From contig NW_025954962.1 in the NCBI RefSeq assembly GCF_022376445.1, forward strand, positions 124,001-188,000: a stretch of 64,000 nt of DNA, read 5' to 3'. The stretch comes from Fomitopsis serialis. Taxonomy: Eukaryota; Basidiomycota; Agaricomycetes; Polyporales; Fomitopsidaceae. The notes beneath the pieces are model-generated. The model worked only from the letters and a program-made list of their open reading frames with translations, was not told the DNA's origin and searched no databases. Shown here piece by piece: positions 9,889-22,007 of the stretch (position 1 is its first letter; each line of letters begins with the position of its first letter). The position numbers and the translations under genes are program-made.

Positions 9889-11696
9889 TCACAGCCAAAT
9901 CTGCTTCGCAGCTTCCACGACCAGCTCCAGCTTGCGTCGTTCCTCCTGTACATCGACGTCATATCGTTGAGATCGACCGCTAGAATGTAATCGACTGCGC
10001 ATGGAACTCACCTCTTCGCTCAGTGGGTTGCCTTCGAACACGGACGCAAAGCCACACTGCGGGCTAAGGCAGAGTCTAGATCCATATGTCAGCGCCCATG
10101 CTCCAACGGCGGTACATTTTCCGCTTACTGGTTCAGTGCGTCCTGTCTCGACCGCTTCGGCGTTCCTCGCGAGACTATCTCAGCAGCCTCCTCAACGCGT
10201 GCCTTGAGTTCCGAGATGCTCTCGAGCTAGTTATCAGACACCCGCATGAGTTCACCGACGTCACACGGCCTGTACATTGCATGTCGAAAAAGCGCACCTG
10301 AGACACCTTCGTTGACACAAGCCCTAGCACGGCAACCTTGTCGGGCGGCAGGAATCGTAAGGGCTCGAACCCTCCCGAGCGTTCTGTGTCGTACTCCAGC
10401 TAGGTTACTCAGCGTTCAGTCACAATGTCTGCGGAAGCGGTGATTGGACGACATACATAGTAGCAATCGACGTCCAAATTACGGAAGTACTTCTCCGCTA
10501 TTCTTTCGAGGCTACCTTCGCTGTAATGCATCCCCTTGAATTTTTGCCATGAGCATCAGAACAGCGGATGATTGACGATAGCGAAGCGCACACCTTGTAA
10601 TTGCCTCTGCAAGTATGGATGCCCACCATCAGGTCGCCTGGACGCTCCGCAAGGATATCGTTATAGATCGTAATGTACATATCCAGGAGAGCTTCATGAT
10701 CAACGCCAGCCTGCTCCATGCCGGCGATCATTGATTCCGCACAGAAGAAGGCAAACGTCGGGTCATCGAATTGGATGTTACGACACCCCAGTTGATACAG
10801 CTCGTCAATTTCCTCACGATAGGCCTTGATGAGGTCCTCGAAGTACTCGGCTAAGTGTCTATGTATTCAACGGTGCACGTGTCCTTGCTAGCGACTTACC
10901 GTCGGTCGCATAGACAGATTTGTCATACGCGTGTTCTGAGCCATGGCGGAGGTGCATCCACGTAGGGCCGCAGATAGTTATTTTGAGGTATTTGACATCC
11001 TTATCCTGGCTGAGAAGTTTGTGAGCACCAGACGTGTTGAGATACTTACCTCGGGGGAAACGAGGTTTTTCAGAAACTCGAAGTCCTCAGTATGGACCCC
11101 CTTGGTCCTCCTGATCTTGCCCTGACGTCACAGAAGCATCAGGATGGATGGATCTTTATCACGCACTGGACGCGTCGCTCACAGTCGTGTAGATCGATGG
11201 GTACTCGGTGAGTCTCATCATGTGAAAGATGGCCACGTAGGGAAGATATTCCTATACAAAAGACATGAGTGGGTGCATAAGGAACCGGTATTCAGTCTGC
11301 GAGACGTTACCTTGAATGTGGACAGGGAACCTGGGGAATCTACGTTAGATAGTGCTTGCACAGATCCTCATTATCCTTACGCGCAGGAATGACCGTCATC
11401 CCACCCAAAGTCTCGAACATGCCCTGATAGAATGCGCCTCTGCGAGCGTGCATGAGCGGCGCGAAAGTCAAATACAGCCTTACTTACCTTCTCATCTCGC
11501 CGTCAGTTATGCTCTTGATTCCGGCCTTTTGTTGTAATCGCACAATCGCAGGGATACTCTCGTCCTCGACGATCTTGAGTTCTGTGTGGCTGCATTTCTG
11601 GCCTTCATACTCAAATCGTTTCGCCACAAGCTTCTGCGGGCGGAGGAGCGAGCCTATGTGCTCAGCGCGGCAAGGAGGGTTGAGATGCAAAGACAT
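9889..11696 (-). CDS. MetE-like cobalamin-independent methyltransferase family protein
   Basis: This multi-exon gene encodes a protein of the MetE C-terminal/UROD-like TIM-barrel family, related to cobalamin-independent methionine synthase but lacking its N-terminal half. The start at 11696 gives AEHIGSLLRP, typical of the family, followed by AIVRLQQKAGIKSITDGEMRR. Later exons give YLPYVAIFHMMRLTEYPS, LKITICGPTWMHLRHGSEH, FDDPTFAFFCAESMIAGMEQAG, GIHTCRGN, YDTERSGGFEPLRFLP and CLSPQCGFASVFEGNPLSEE, ending AAKQIWL. The zinc ligands of MetE (HxC, E, C) are matched by HTC in GIHTCRGN, the E of EYDTERSG and the C of SPQCGF, so a zinc-thiolate methyl acceptor site is likely. At least ten short introns are needed. 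Its physiological substrate is unknown, and homocysteine methylation is not certain for these short fungal paralogues. Confidence 0.82.
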
Positions 11697-13059
11697 CGGC
11701 GCACGGTCAACGGGGAAACGCTACAGATTGACCGCAGAAGCATATATACTCAATGAGAAGCCGTAAGCTTCGCGATAATCGGCTCCGAGCAGCGATGTGG
11801 GTCCCTTCAAGGGAAGGGAGACTTGCCGCATTTCGGGCAAGCGTAACCAGTGGACCCTGTGTTCAATGAGACCGATCAACCCAATTGATATAGGCCACTC
11901 ATGCTAGAAGCAACGCGGCCGGAGGAATCGCCCGAGCGTCGCGGAGACCTTGAGGAGAGCGCAGGTGTCTGGGCCGGTGTTTACGGACAACTCTGCCAGT
12001 TTTTGGCAGGAGAGAAGCCTGGCAGGGCACCCGGAGACACAGAGATTGTCATGAGGGCGCATGTCGTTGGCAGGGGAAGGCAGAACGTGAGAGAGGAGGG
12101 CGATTGATGACAAAATATGCCGGCATACACGATGCCCGCGCTGGTTTTGGACGATGGTTAGCGAGCACGCTGCCGAACGCGTGCACAATGATTGCCACGT
12201 ACCACAGAATGAGCTTCATATATAACATCGAGGGGTATCGTAAGCAATGCAAAGCTAGGACTTAGCTGGGGATGCATAGACAAAGAATGGAGCCGGTGGC
12301 TCGTTCCAAGACTGATAGGATGCTCTGGAACACTCACTGTCACACAGAATACAGTACTCGGGCCCTGCAAGGCCGCCACACAGGCTAAAGACGCTAGCTG
12401 GGGATCATCTATTCGATGAAGTGAATGGCTCCAAGTACTCCCGTCGGTGGCTAGTAGCCCTTGGGTAGACCCTAAAGAAGACCTCTTCGACGGAGGGAAG
12501 ACGGTCTTCTATGTATGGGTCGGTGGCAGCATTGCACCAAGGTCCAACGTGACCGATTGAGTCCAGAGGAGTGGTAATAAACGTCGTATGCTGCCGCAGA
12601 TGTTTATCGGACAGTCTGTGTTCTGTAGAGGCGGAACGGCAACTCTCGAAGACCTGGTGATTCGCAAGGGAGGCGATGTATTCAAAGACCAAGCTGCAAG
12701 GCAGGCACTCAGCTGGTTAGAGTAGCGATGCCAGTAGCGCCCATAGCCACATGGCACCGTTGAGGCGCCGACACAACCCCTCGCGAGTTGCCGAGGCAGC
12801 AAACCGAATCCCTCAGTGTTGCCCGACGCTCGTCAAGACAACCCCCCTCAAGGTCTGTATGCCCCTCTGCCGTCTGGAAATGTGTCAGGACGTATCTACG
12901 ACCACTGCTCGTACGGCCTGTGCAGTCGAAATGCCGGTTTTCGCGCAGGAAAGTGGTGGATCGGCCGTTCAAGCAGTGGATGTAGTGACGCCTGGCATTT
13001 CTGCGACTTCTCTGTGAACCGTTTTCGCTGATTGTATCCATTGCTCTCCAGAGTAAGCC
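11697..13059. other. Intergenic region, no confident gene
   Basis: This 1.36-kb spacer carries the divergent 5' regions of the MetE-like gene (-) and RPL13 (+). Several open frames of 60-120 codons exist on both strands (for example 12405-12692 and 12709-13074, minus), but they lack recognisable motifs and coherent splicing. They may be remnants or chance. Confidence 0.5.
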
Positions 13060-13854
13060 ATGGGTTTCGCGCACAACAACGGTTCGTTCGTACCATTGGA
13101 GTCACAGATCGCACATCTATAACGTTGCATCTTGCAGTCCTCCCCGATAACCACTTCCGCAAGGACTGGCAAACCCGCGTCCGCACCTGGTTTGACCAGC
13201 CAGGGCGCAAGCTCCGCCGCCGCCAGGCTCGCAAGACAAAGGCTGCCGCCCTTGGCGTGCGCCCGCTCACTCTCCTCCGCCCCGCCGTCCGCGCACAGAC
13301 CGTGCGCTACAACCGGAAGGTCCGCGAGGGCCGGGGATTCACCTTGGGTGAGCTCAAGGAGGCCGGCATTGGCAAGAAGGAGGCCCGCGGTGTTGGCATT
13401 GTTGTTGATCACCGGAGGCGAAACCTGAGCGAGGAGGGCAAGGCGATCAACGTCGAGCGTCTCAAGGCGTACAAGGCGCGCCTCATCGTCTTCCCGCGCA
13501 ACGCTAAGAAGCCCAAGAAGGGTGACTCCACCGTGCGTGTCTTTTGATCAGTATTGGGATTACGTGAATTCATTGTCTGGTTTTAGGGCGAGGAGCTCTC
13601 TGCCCCCACGACCCGGTCCAACCTCTCTCTCCTCGACCCATACGTTCACGAGGCTCCCCGCCAGATCACCGACGAGGAGCGCGAGTTCCAGGCGTACCGC
13701 ACCCTCCGCCAGGAGCGTGGGCGTGCTCGCAACGAGGGTCAGCGCAAGGTGCGGGAAGCTAAGGTGAGTTGTTGAGTATATCCACCGTCGGCACGTCTAA
13801 TGTCAAGCTATCACTCTACAGAAGGCTGAGGAGGAGGCAAGCAAGAAGAAGTAA
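13060..13854 (+). CDS. rpl13: 60S ribosomal protein eL13 (RPL13)
   Basis: This encodes a structural protein of the cytosolic 60S subunit. Four exons (13060-13081, 13138-13532, 13587-13763, 13822-13854) give 208 residues, the usual length. A tiny first exon encodes MGFAHNN, followed by VLPDNHFRKDWQTRVRTWF and the basic RKLRRRQARKTKAA block of the family. VREGRGFTLGELKEAGI, GIVVDHRRRN and LKAYKARLIVFPRNAKKPK follow, and the C-terminus is AEEEASKKK. The first donor is an unusual GTTCGT, but the frame and conserved NHFRKDWQ junction support it. The short first exon ending close to the ATG is typical of ribosomal protein genes. Confidence 0.95.
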
Positions 13855-14089
13855 ATACTTGCTTTCGTTCTGTCGCACATCTCGTCCTCGCTCCCTTCTC
13901 CTTTGCACCGATGTACTCAAAAACTGGCGACGCCCGGGGATATTGCATTACATGCCTTATGCACCAATTATGACATGCTCTTGGTGGAGTGTACCGATTG
14001 CATTCTCCGTGCTCTGGTTCATTCGCATGATGCCGCTATGAGATGAGTTCTCTACAGCGACTGTACACGATGTCCACACCATACTACGG

Positions 14090-15898
14090 TCAATTTTGGC
14101 CCTTGATGGCCTCCTGAATTTCCGCATCCGCAACCATACCCATAATCTTCATCTGATCCGAGACTGACTTCAACACCCCCAAGACATCTCCATTGCCCTC
14201 CACGAAACCAAACTCCGCGTACTCCAAACTCTGCTCCTTGGCGTACGCCTTCACGAGCTCGCTGGCCTTGCGCAGATTGTGTCTTGGCAAGCGGGGGAAC
14301 ATATGGTGCGTCACTTGGAGATGGAGGCCACCATGGATGAACTCGATGGACGGGGAGCAGATGACGTCCACGGTCGTCCGCAGCTGACGAGCGAAGAAGG
14401 ATTCGGTGACTCCCAGATCCTCCGTTGAACGCGAGAAGTGGGATAGCACGATCTGGAGGGGAATATGCTCAACCCAAGCCGTGGTCATTCAACTATGCAG
14501 ATGCTCACCTGAACGTGGACTGGGCTAGCGGCAATATGGCTAACCAGCAGGTAGAGTAAAGTCTTACGCCAGCTCCCGCACCCGCCGAGAACGGACAGGA
14601 ACCAGCAGTAGAATAGGCCAAGGCAGAAAATCTCGGACCACCACCACCAGCGGCCACCCAGAGCGCGCTTTGGCTCAAAGGCCGTCTTGGCAAGGTAGGT
14701 GTAGGATAGGGCGTAGAGGTTGAACCGAGCCAAGGACAGCACGGCGTAGTACAGCTTGTGCTGGACCGATATCAACACCTTGCTGAAGTAGTCGAACACC
14801 ATGACACGCTTGTAGTACGACGAATACAACGATTTGAAGAATACGGGGGTGATAGCGAAGAATGGTATGTGTTGGATATCGGGGTCGCTAGTTGCACATT
14901 CGCTCAGGGATTGTGGTACACTCGCATGAGGAGCGACTCACTGAGTAGGATGGTTCGTGACCACTTGTAAACACTGATTGAGCATATGGAGCGCATCTGC
15001 GTCAAACAAAATACCACTCACGGTGATGAACATTATGATTCTGAAGAATAGGTCAGCTCCTTGCGCTCATTCAATACATCACAGGCGCACTTACATTGAC
15101 CCACCACCCGATACTGAGTCCACCGAGGAAATCGGCGACGAAGATGGCAATAAGTCGATCGTATACCCAGTTGTGCGTTACACCAACATGACCGAGGTCG
15201 TGGGCAAAGAATGTGAGTTGCTGCCAGAAGAATCCAAGGCAGAGGGCGCTCGGTACAAGCCAGCCTTTAGAGTAGAAGAAGGCAGCCAAGGCAGCGAGAA
15301 GGCTATATCTTACGACCTCCGGGCCATACCCAGTAAGGAAAGGCGTCTCGTAGAGACCTGCCTCCACAACACGCCTATGGAGTTCCTTGTATGCCGCCGA
15401 ATGCTGAGCCTGCAACTTCGGGGTGAGTGTGGTGGGTGGAGGCTGGAGTGTGGAAAGTGAAGGGCCTTGCGTAGTCGTTGCGCATTCGTCTCTTTTGACG
15501 AGTAGAATTTCGGACGCGGGTGCAGAGGGCGTATGTTCTGAAGACTTGAAAGCGGTAGCCTCGTTATACCATTCCGATTTCCCTTCTGCCCCAAGCCTTC
15601 TAATCCAACCGTTCATGATCGGCGGGACCAGAGGAAGCCACCCACCGGTCCCGGTCTCCACGGTTCCGACGGCATAGCCCTTCATCCTCTTCAGCGTTCC
15701 TTGAGAGTGAAACGCGTCGACTTCGTCCGTGGCATCGCGGCCAACGAAGTGCAGGATTGCAAGAGCGCCGCCGGGATGTGATGCCAGCCAAGACTGAGGA
15801 ACGCGAATGACTTGATTGTCGAGAATGACAAGTGTCTCGCCTGCGAGAATGCGAGCGGCGACTTGGTCGCGAGTCCAGAGGGGCGACGGGATACCCAT
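14090..15898 (-). CDS. Sphingolipid delta-8 desaturase (cytochrome b5 fusion)
   Basis: This is a front-end desaturase that introduces the delta-8 double bond into the long-chain base of fungal glucosylceramides in the ER membrane. The N-terminal cytochrome b5 domain has the haem-binding HPGG (SWLASHPGGALAILHFVG). The desaturase part has the three histidine boxes: HDLGH, HNVHH (built across an intron just after GWWVNN) and QVTHH, where Q replaces the first H as is diagnostic of front-end desaturases. Membrane segments flank the boxes (SLLAALAAFFYSKGW, IFCLGLFYCWFLSVLGG). The start at 15898 (MGIPSPLWTRDQVAARI) fits the family, and the C-terminus is EIQEAIKGQN. It is transcribed divergently from the Ser/Pro-rich gene starting at 16121, with about 220 bp between the two starts. 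Confidence 0.9.
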
Positions 15899-16120
15899 CG
15901 CAGAGCCTGAGTAACTCACACCATCAACTGCGACCACGGCGTATATCGTCTCACATGGGCGCCAAACAGCCACCAATTCCACATATGCACAAACAAGCGC
16001 GGTGGCCTCGACAGATCGGGAACTCGAACCTCGTTCGTCCTCTCGCCCTCAAGCCCGCGCGAGACCCTCTCCTCCATAGGGTGACACCTGCTGTTCAAGG
16101 CGCGCCGCTGGGCGGTGAAG

Positions 16121-19100
16121 ATGGTCAAGTATATCAAAGCCAAGGCTCCCACTCGGCGCGAGTTGCGCGTCGCAGAAAGGGAGGCAAAGAGGGCGCGTCG
16201 CGTCGGCCAGCGATCACCCAGACCCAGGTCGCCGCATCGGACCCTCTCTCGGACCAGTTCTTTCGCAAACTCATTGAATGAATTGGATGGGAACGTGTCA
16301 CCAATCTTGATTGTGCGCTCGCCATCGCCTGGCGGCTCACCTAGGCGCAGGGGCATATGGTCGCGTCCAGGCTCTCCCACCACAAGTCATCACTCGGACC
16401 ACCGGTAGGGTGTCTTCATGAACTTCTGTGAAGGTCTCTGAAGGTTGTTTCAGCTCTTCGCAGAGCCTCAAGCTGATGGCGAACTGCATTCAGTTCTGTA
16501 ATGACAACTTGGAGCAGATGAGGCAAGTAAGCCAACGACTAGAGGTGTTACGAGACAGACCTCCGTCTCCGAGCGCTGTGACCTCTCCGGACTGGAAGCG
16601 GCGCAGCCACTTACTGCGGAAGAAGCACGCAGGGATCACGCCTCCTCTGTCGCCGTCAAGCTCCTTTGGGCTTCTCCAGACTAGCTCGGTGCTTGTGAAT
16701 GGGGAGCGTTCTTTGCATGTCCCTACTGTGGATGACAAGTCTTCTTCGTCCGGCTCTGCGGACACCGGAAATACCTCTGCCCCCCTGGCTACCAAGGCTG
16801 CTGAAGGCGCAATCCCTGCTGTTGCTTTGTCGAATAATTCATCTCGAGTAGCTCCACAGTCTACTGCGTCCAAAGTTCTGGCATCGCCTTCGAAGTCTGC
16901 CGACATTATCAAATCCTGCGACGCACGCCCCGCTATACCCGGCTCGGGCGCTCCTCCGCGGCTTCTAAACCCCACCAGACGGTCGTCATCAAGTTCGCTA
17001 TCTTCTAACTCTGCTGTGCGACCGACTACTACTACTACGTCTATGGCCACGGAGTCTGTTTCGCCGCTGAACTCGAGCTCCAACAGGCGGGCCTCTAAAA
17101 AACTCGATCATCGGCCAGTCACCGCAGCACAGGAGCCCAGGGCCCGCACAGTCTCTGGCAGTAGTGCGAACGGCACTCGATCATGGCCCAGCCTCCCTCC
17201 AACTTCCGCGCGTGCAGTCGCCGGTGCTCGTGTTCCTATTCGGCCTGCTAATGCGCGACTCTCGTGTACTGCGGATTCCGACGCAGTCAATCGTCCTCGA
17301 CTTCCCTCTGAGCGCAGCATTGTGCGAACGACTACTGTGACAGCGCCCAAGACCGCTGCGGTGCCTCGCTCTCGGGTCTCAAGCGCCAGTTTAGTGTCCG
17401 AAGTTCGTCAGCCGTCTTGTGCTGCTGGAGGAAATGATGGCGGTGCAGCTGGCCGACCGGTTCTCTCTGGCACTGTGTCTGTTCCTAGGGTCTCTGGTGC
17501 GCGCACTCATGCTGGGAAAGCCACCGACCCGTCGAAGGTTTCTCAGGTGTCTAAGGTGTCCGCTGTCCTCGCCGAGGGTATTACCAGTACCTCGTCGTTG
17601 CAGGCTTCTCGTCAACTGGCTTCCCGCCCTTTGTCGAGCAACTCACAGGCACCCGCCGCGTCTGCACGTCCACGTTCAGCAAGCGGTACTCCTAGGGTTG
17701 CCCCTCCGGCCAACGCCCAATCTCGCTCTGGTGTCCGCCTTTCGCAATCGAGTTTCTCTGGTCCTACTCCCTGCACAAAGCCTGGTGATAGGATGAGAAC
17801 AAGAAGTGGCCCTCAGCCTCTGACCAGCCCCCTAAACGGCAGCAACTTATCTCAGCCTGCGCCTGTTGGCGCCACGGCCAAAGTCTCTTCAACGGCTAGT
17901 TCAGCATCGCGGCCGCCATTGACAGCAACTCGCTCTGAGTCTGTAGCTGGGGTTTCCTCGACTGTTCTTGATCGTACGCGGAAGAACAGTAGCTCTGCTA
18001 GGCCTGCTGGTGATGCGACTAAGGTGGTACTGGACGATGTCGATGGCCGCGGCGGTCACCGTACAAGGCAACCTTCTGGCCCTAGATCGAACACAGGAAC
18101 TTCCAGCGCAAGTGGGCACTCTGGCCAAGACAACGGAACCTCTCAGGCATCCAGGTCTACGGGTAAGGCTCCTGTTTGCAACGTCAATGTGAAAGTTGGG
18201 ACCATTCAGGCTCCACCGCCGCCATCACAGATACGTGGGGGCGCGAAGCCCGCTTGGGAAAGCACTCAGTCTTCCGGGCCTCAGCGAACCACTTGTTCTC
18301 CTGCCAGCTCCTCTACCGTCGCAGAGAAAGCTGCGCCTTCTGTCGCTAGTACACGAACAGGCCGACCCACCTTATCGCAGAACAGGACCGGACCACGGGT
18401 TTGCCCTCCCAGATTCACACTAGTTCGCAATGTACCCTTGCCTCGTCGCCCAGTTAACGCGGCTGCGCCGACAAACACTCGCCGCCGAGCATCTCGCCCT
18501 TACCATCAGGCCCACAGCAAATCAGGCGCCGCCGGTTTTACAACTGCAAGCCCGGATACACCTAGGGCGGCATCAGGGTCGGTGGCAATACAGCAGGGCA
18601 ACGCAAGAGTTTTACCTGGGGTTTCGCCTTCTGACGTTCCCCGGGAGACCTGCGCTAAAGCCCGGGCACCCACCAGGACGCGCAAGATGGATACGTTCGA
18701 CATGGCGGAAGTCAAGGCGTGTCTCTTCGGACATACTGTGACGACTGGTCCTCCGCGTGCTTACACATCTGCTCTTCGCTTGTGGCTCGAGCTTCTTCCT
18801 GGCGTGAACGCTCTCTTCAAAGTGCAGGGCTCCTCTGTGGTCGCGGACTTGGAAGCAAAGCCCCAGGCGTTCGCTGTGCGTAGGCTCAGGGACGCCTCTC
18901 CTCCTTCTCGCACTGCAATCAAGGCATTCCTGAAGAGCAGGCCTGTCCCTCAAATTGCCCTCGTCATCTCGCGGAGGTTCTCTAGCATCCCTGTCGAGCG
19001 AGTCATCATGGAGATTATGCCCTCGCCGGAGCCCCCGCAAACGGCTTGGTCGCCTGCTGGGTCTCCTCGCCCGGTGCCGCGCTCACCGGTGCTAGCTTGG

Positions 19101-19508
19101 TCAATGCCTACCGTGGTCGAAGACGTCTTCTTACCTGGCGGTCCCTTCATAGAAATGACGGAGGAAGAGAAGCCCCTCATGCCTGTACACGGGGTGCAGA
19201 AGCTGCGCAAGCAAAGCCTGCAGAGGGTCCTCGCCCGGATGTCTCGATTCGGTACTCCGGCTCGTGGGTCTCATCTCATGCGTCCTTTCATCGGTGCATC
19301 GAGGATGGATGCGTATCTGTCGGCTCTCGAGGCGCAGACCTTCGACGTGAAGGGCCCCGGAGGACGCAACTCCATCGGACCAGCCACGCACACACGTCGG
19401 GCTCTGGTCAGGATGCTGAAGACGGCGTGTCGAGCTGCCTGTCGGAACGCGACGAAGCTGGTTCTCAGCCCGTGGAGACTTCTGTTGCGGGTGCTCTTGC
19501 GCAAGTGA
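16121..19508 (+). CDS. Large Ser/Pro/Ala-rich protein of unknown function
   Basis: Two exons (16121-16404 and 16454-19508, intron GTAGGG...TTTCAG) encode about 1,112 residues. I do not recognise it. The N-terminus is short and basic (MVKYIKAKAPTRRELRVAEREAKR) and followed by Ser-Pro sites. Next comes a small ordered, probably helical stretch (LMANCIQFCNDNLEQMRQVSQRLEVL). About 650 residues of Ser/Thr/Pro/Ala-rich, Arg-dotted, probably disordered sequence follow. A conserved-looking C-terminal region of about 250 residues (MAEVKACLFGHTVTTGPPRAYTSALRLWLELLPGV and an SRRFSSIPVERVIMEIMP segment) ends in a basic tail. The architecture, with basic ends and a long Ser/Pro linker, suggests a scaffold or cytoskeletal protein regulated by phosphorylation. 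That is only an inference. Confidence 0.72.
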
Positions 19509-20032
19509 CAGAGGATCTCTGTCATGCACTGCATGGCGGTTGGATGTTGAGCTTGCTTCCCGAGTTTGGTTATTGTGTTAGGTTGATCACGGTGTTTCAT
19601 TGTCGATCCTCGGCCAGCCTTGTCCTCGATTGTGTAGTTTGACTTCTCGATGTGTGATTGCATCACTGTACAGTGTATCATTCCTATGTATGTTCACGGT
19701 TCACCAAGCTTTACCGTGTCTTCTCCCGATACGGGGCGAGTGCTGTGGGGGCTTTGGTAGTGAGATCTGTCAAACAACGCGTGGGCCACTCAAATTCAGC
19801 AAACAGCCCGAGGCGCCGGCAACGAGCAGCGCCCAGGCTGTCGTATTGGCAGGCTCGTCCCTCCCACCACTCGGTCTCCTCCCATCGTTGTCTCACCCGT
19901 CGTCTTCGTCTCCCTCGCTCGCCCGGCCTCTGAGCCTCGGCCTAAGAAGTCGTCGATTCCACAGGGCCTCCGTCTTCCGCTTCCTTCGGTCCACGCTGCC
20001 TCTCAGCCGTTCTTAGCTTACGCGCCCGGCCA
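19509..20032. other. Intergenic region with CT-rich leader
   Basis: No gene is seen. The last 150 bp before the next ATG are strongly pyrimidine-rich (CCTCCCTC-type runs), a common feature of basidiomycete promoters and 5' leaders. Confidence 0.5.
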
Positions 20033-22007
20033 TGCAGACGCGATTATCATTCCTGCTGGCTGTAATATCCCTCGGAGTACCTCAAGTCTACGCATCTAAT
20101 TTCACGTTCTCTTATGGCAACGCATCGCAATGCGAAGACTTCAACATTACCTGGTCTGGTGGGTCGTGGCCGCAGTGCGGGTCATGACCGTGTACTCACT
20201 GGTGGCGTCGGTATACAGGAGGCACAGCACCCTACGAACTTACTATTGTACCTGTAAGCATGCTCGTCGACGAAGCTTCCCTTTGAGCCCACTACTTACG
20301 CGTGGACAGTCGTTCAACACGCCCCTCACGTACTCGATTCCGTCATCGAGCTACAGCAATAATCAGGGATCCTACTCATTGCAGCTTACGGCAAATGCGA
20401 GCGTCCAGTTTGTTGCTGTGATGTCGGACGCCTCAGGCTTTGGGACAGGCGGGGTGTCGGACGTTATCACAGTCGGTGCGGGCAGCTCAGGATGTGATAG
20501 GTCATGGCAAGGTAAGTACTGTGTACACCCCGACCACTTCCCTAGCCGCATACTGAGGCCCTTGTATTGCAGTTGTCGACTTCTATTACGACACCGATAT
20601 GGCTCTCAGTCAATGCCGGTCAGTAAGAACACCTCGACATCCACGGTGGTGCTCATGTTATGTATAGGACATACTCATTCACCAACTACACGGGAGCGGT
20701 GCAGCCTGTGTCCATCACAGTACGTGGATTCTTTTTCGTGGCATTTGCAGTATTCTGTGAACTGGTTGCGATTTCTAGGGTCTCGTTCCGGGAGGTACGA
20801 CCTTCGTACTCAATCCGCCCAAAGGCCCGACAGACTTCGAATGGATCGCCGACGTCGCCGCCGGCACAGGTCTCATATTCTTCATGGCCGATTCAAAAGG
20901 CCACTCTGGAGGAAGCACACAGCTGGATACTGTCGGCTTGTCCGGTGATCCAAGCTGTCTGACGGGCGCCTATCCTTCTTCACTGTCTGTTCATCCATCC
21001 AGTACCGCTACAAGTGCTCCGGCGTCCGGGAACACGGGCACTTCGTCACCAACTGGTGCCATCGTCGGTGCCGTTGTCGGTGGTCTTGTAGGCCTCGGTC
21101 TCATTGCTGCGGCTGTCTTCATCTATCTACGAAGAGAACGTCAGAAGGGACGTTACGGTCAAGGCGGAACCTTCCCGTACCGAGGCACAAGACCCCAGAA
21201 AGATGAAGTCGACCTTGCTGGAGACGACGTACCTCCTCCGGATGTTGTCCAGCCATATCCCTACTTCCACCCCACCGGCAGCGTCCACTCGCAGGGACAG
21301 CAGTCGATTCGCGGCGCATCGATTGGCGGCGCACAATCCACAGTGAGTCTTATGCGCCCGATGAGCTACGCTGAGTCACAGGGCTATGCACACCCCGACC
21401 AGTACGGCCAAGGCGTCGCTACACACTCGCGCAACACCTCCCTCATGGACGGCGCGTCCGCGTTCGCTGGTACCCAGGCGGGCACACGCGACAGCGGCAT
21501 CTCGCGCTCGCAGACCCAGTCCCAAATACAGTCCCAAACACGGTCCAGAACTCAGTCACAAACTCTGTCCCAAGCCCCATCTCAAGCCCAGTCTCAAGCC
21601 CAGTCTCAAACCTTCTCGTCTGCGTCGCGGCGAAAAGCAGCGATGGCAGGCATCGGCCCGTACCAGTCCGCGGCGCCGCGCTTCATCTTACACACGGACG
21701 CGGAGGACGTGGTTGAGCTCCCCCGCAGTACAGCGCCCTTCGTGCGCCGTCCTCTTTGAGCCAAACGACAGACTCGGACGACCGCAGAGCGTCGGGGTCC
21801 GGGACCGCCTCCACTACTTATCCCCCACCGCCCATCTCCATCCCTCCTGGAGCTGCTATGCCGGACTCTGCAAGACCGCCGTCAAGCATCATCGAGGAGG
21901 ACCACCCCCACATGGGCTTGCCGGAGCCCATGGCGCCGTCCTCCACACGGTCGCCTGTCCCCGCACCGCCGTTCCCCGCACCGCCGTACGTCTCGAACCC
22001 GACATAG
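20033..22007 (+). CDS. Secreted-domain single-pass membrane protein, Gln/Ser-rich tail
   Basis: The ATG at 20033 opens a signal peptide (MQTRLSFLLAVISLGVPQVYA), then an extracellular region with N-glycosylation sites (NFTFSYGNASQC, NITWSGG) spread over small exons. Introns are inferred at 20159-20218, 20254-20309 and 20512-20572, with two more before about 20780. A Ser/Thr stalk is followed by a glycine-rich transmembrane helix (AIVGAVVGGLVGLGLIAAAVF) and a basic stop-transfer (YLRRER). The cytoplasmic tail holds a QSQTQ-type repeat. As written, the frame ends at 21759. One extra C in the run at 21720-21724 would instead give ELPPQYS, a PPxY motif, and continue to the stop at 22007. This is a common basidiomycete surface-protein architecture; a sensor role is possible but unproven. 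Confidence 0.75.
21515..21615 (+). repeat. CAGTCCCAAA-type coding minisatellite (Gln/Ser)
   Basis: Imperfect short repeats of CAGTC(C/A)CA(A/G) encode alternating Gln and Ser (QSQIQSQTRSRTQSQ pattern) in the cytoplasmic tail of the membrane protein. Length variation between strains would be expected. Confidence 0.7.

Noticed and set aside
12405..13074. Possible minus-strand gene upstream of RPL13
   Set aside because: Two open frames of 95-121 codons lack recognisable motifs and could not be spliced into a coherent protein.
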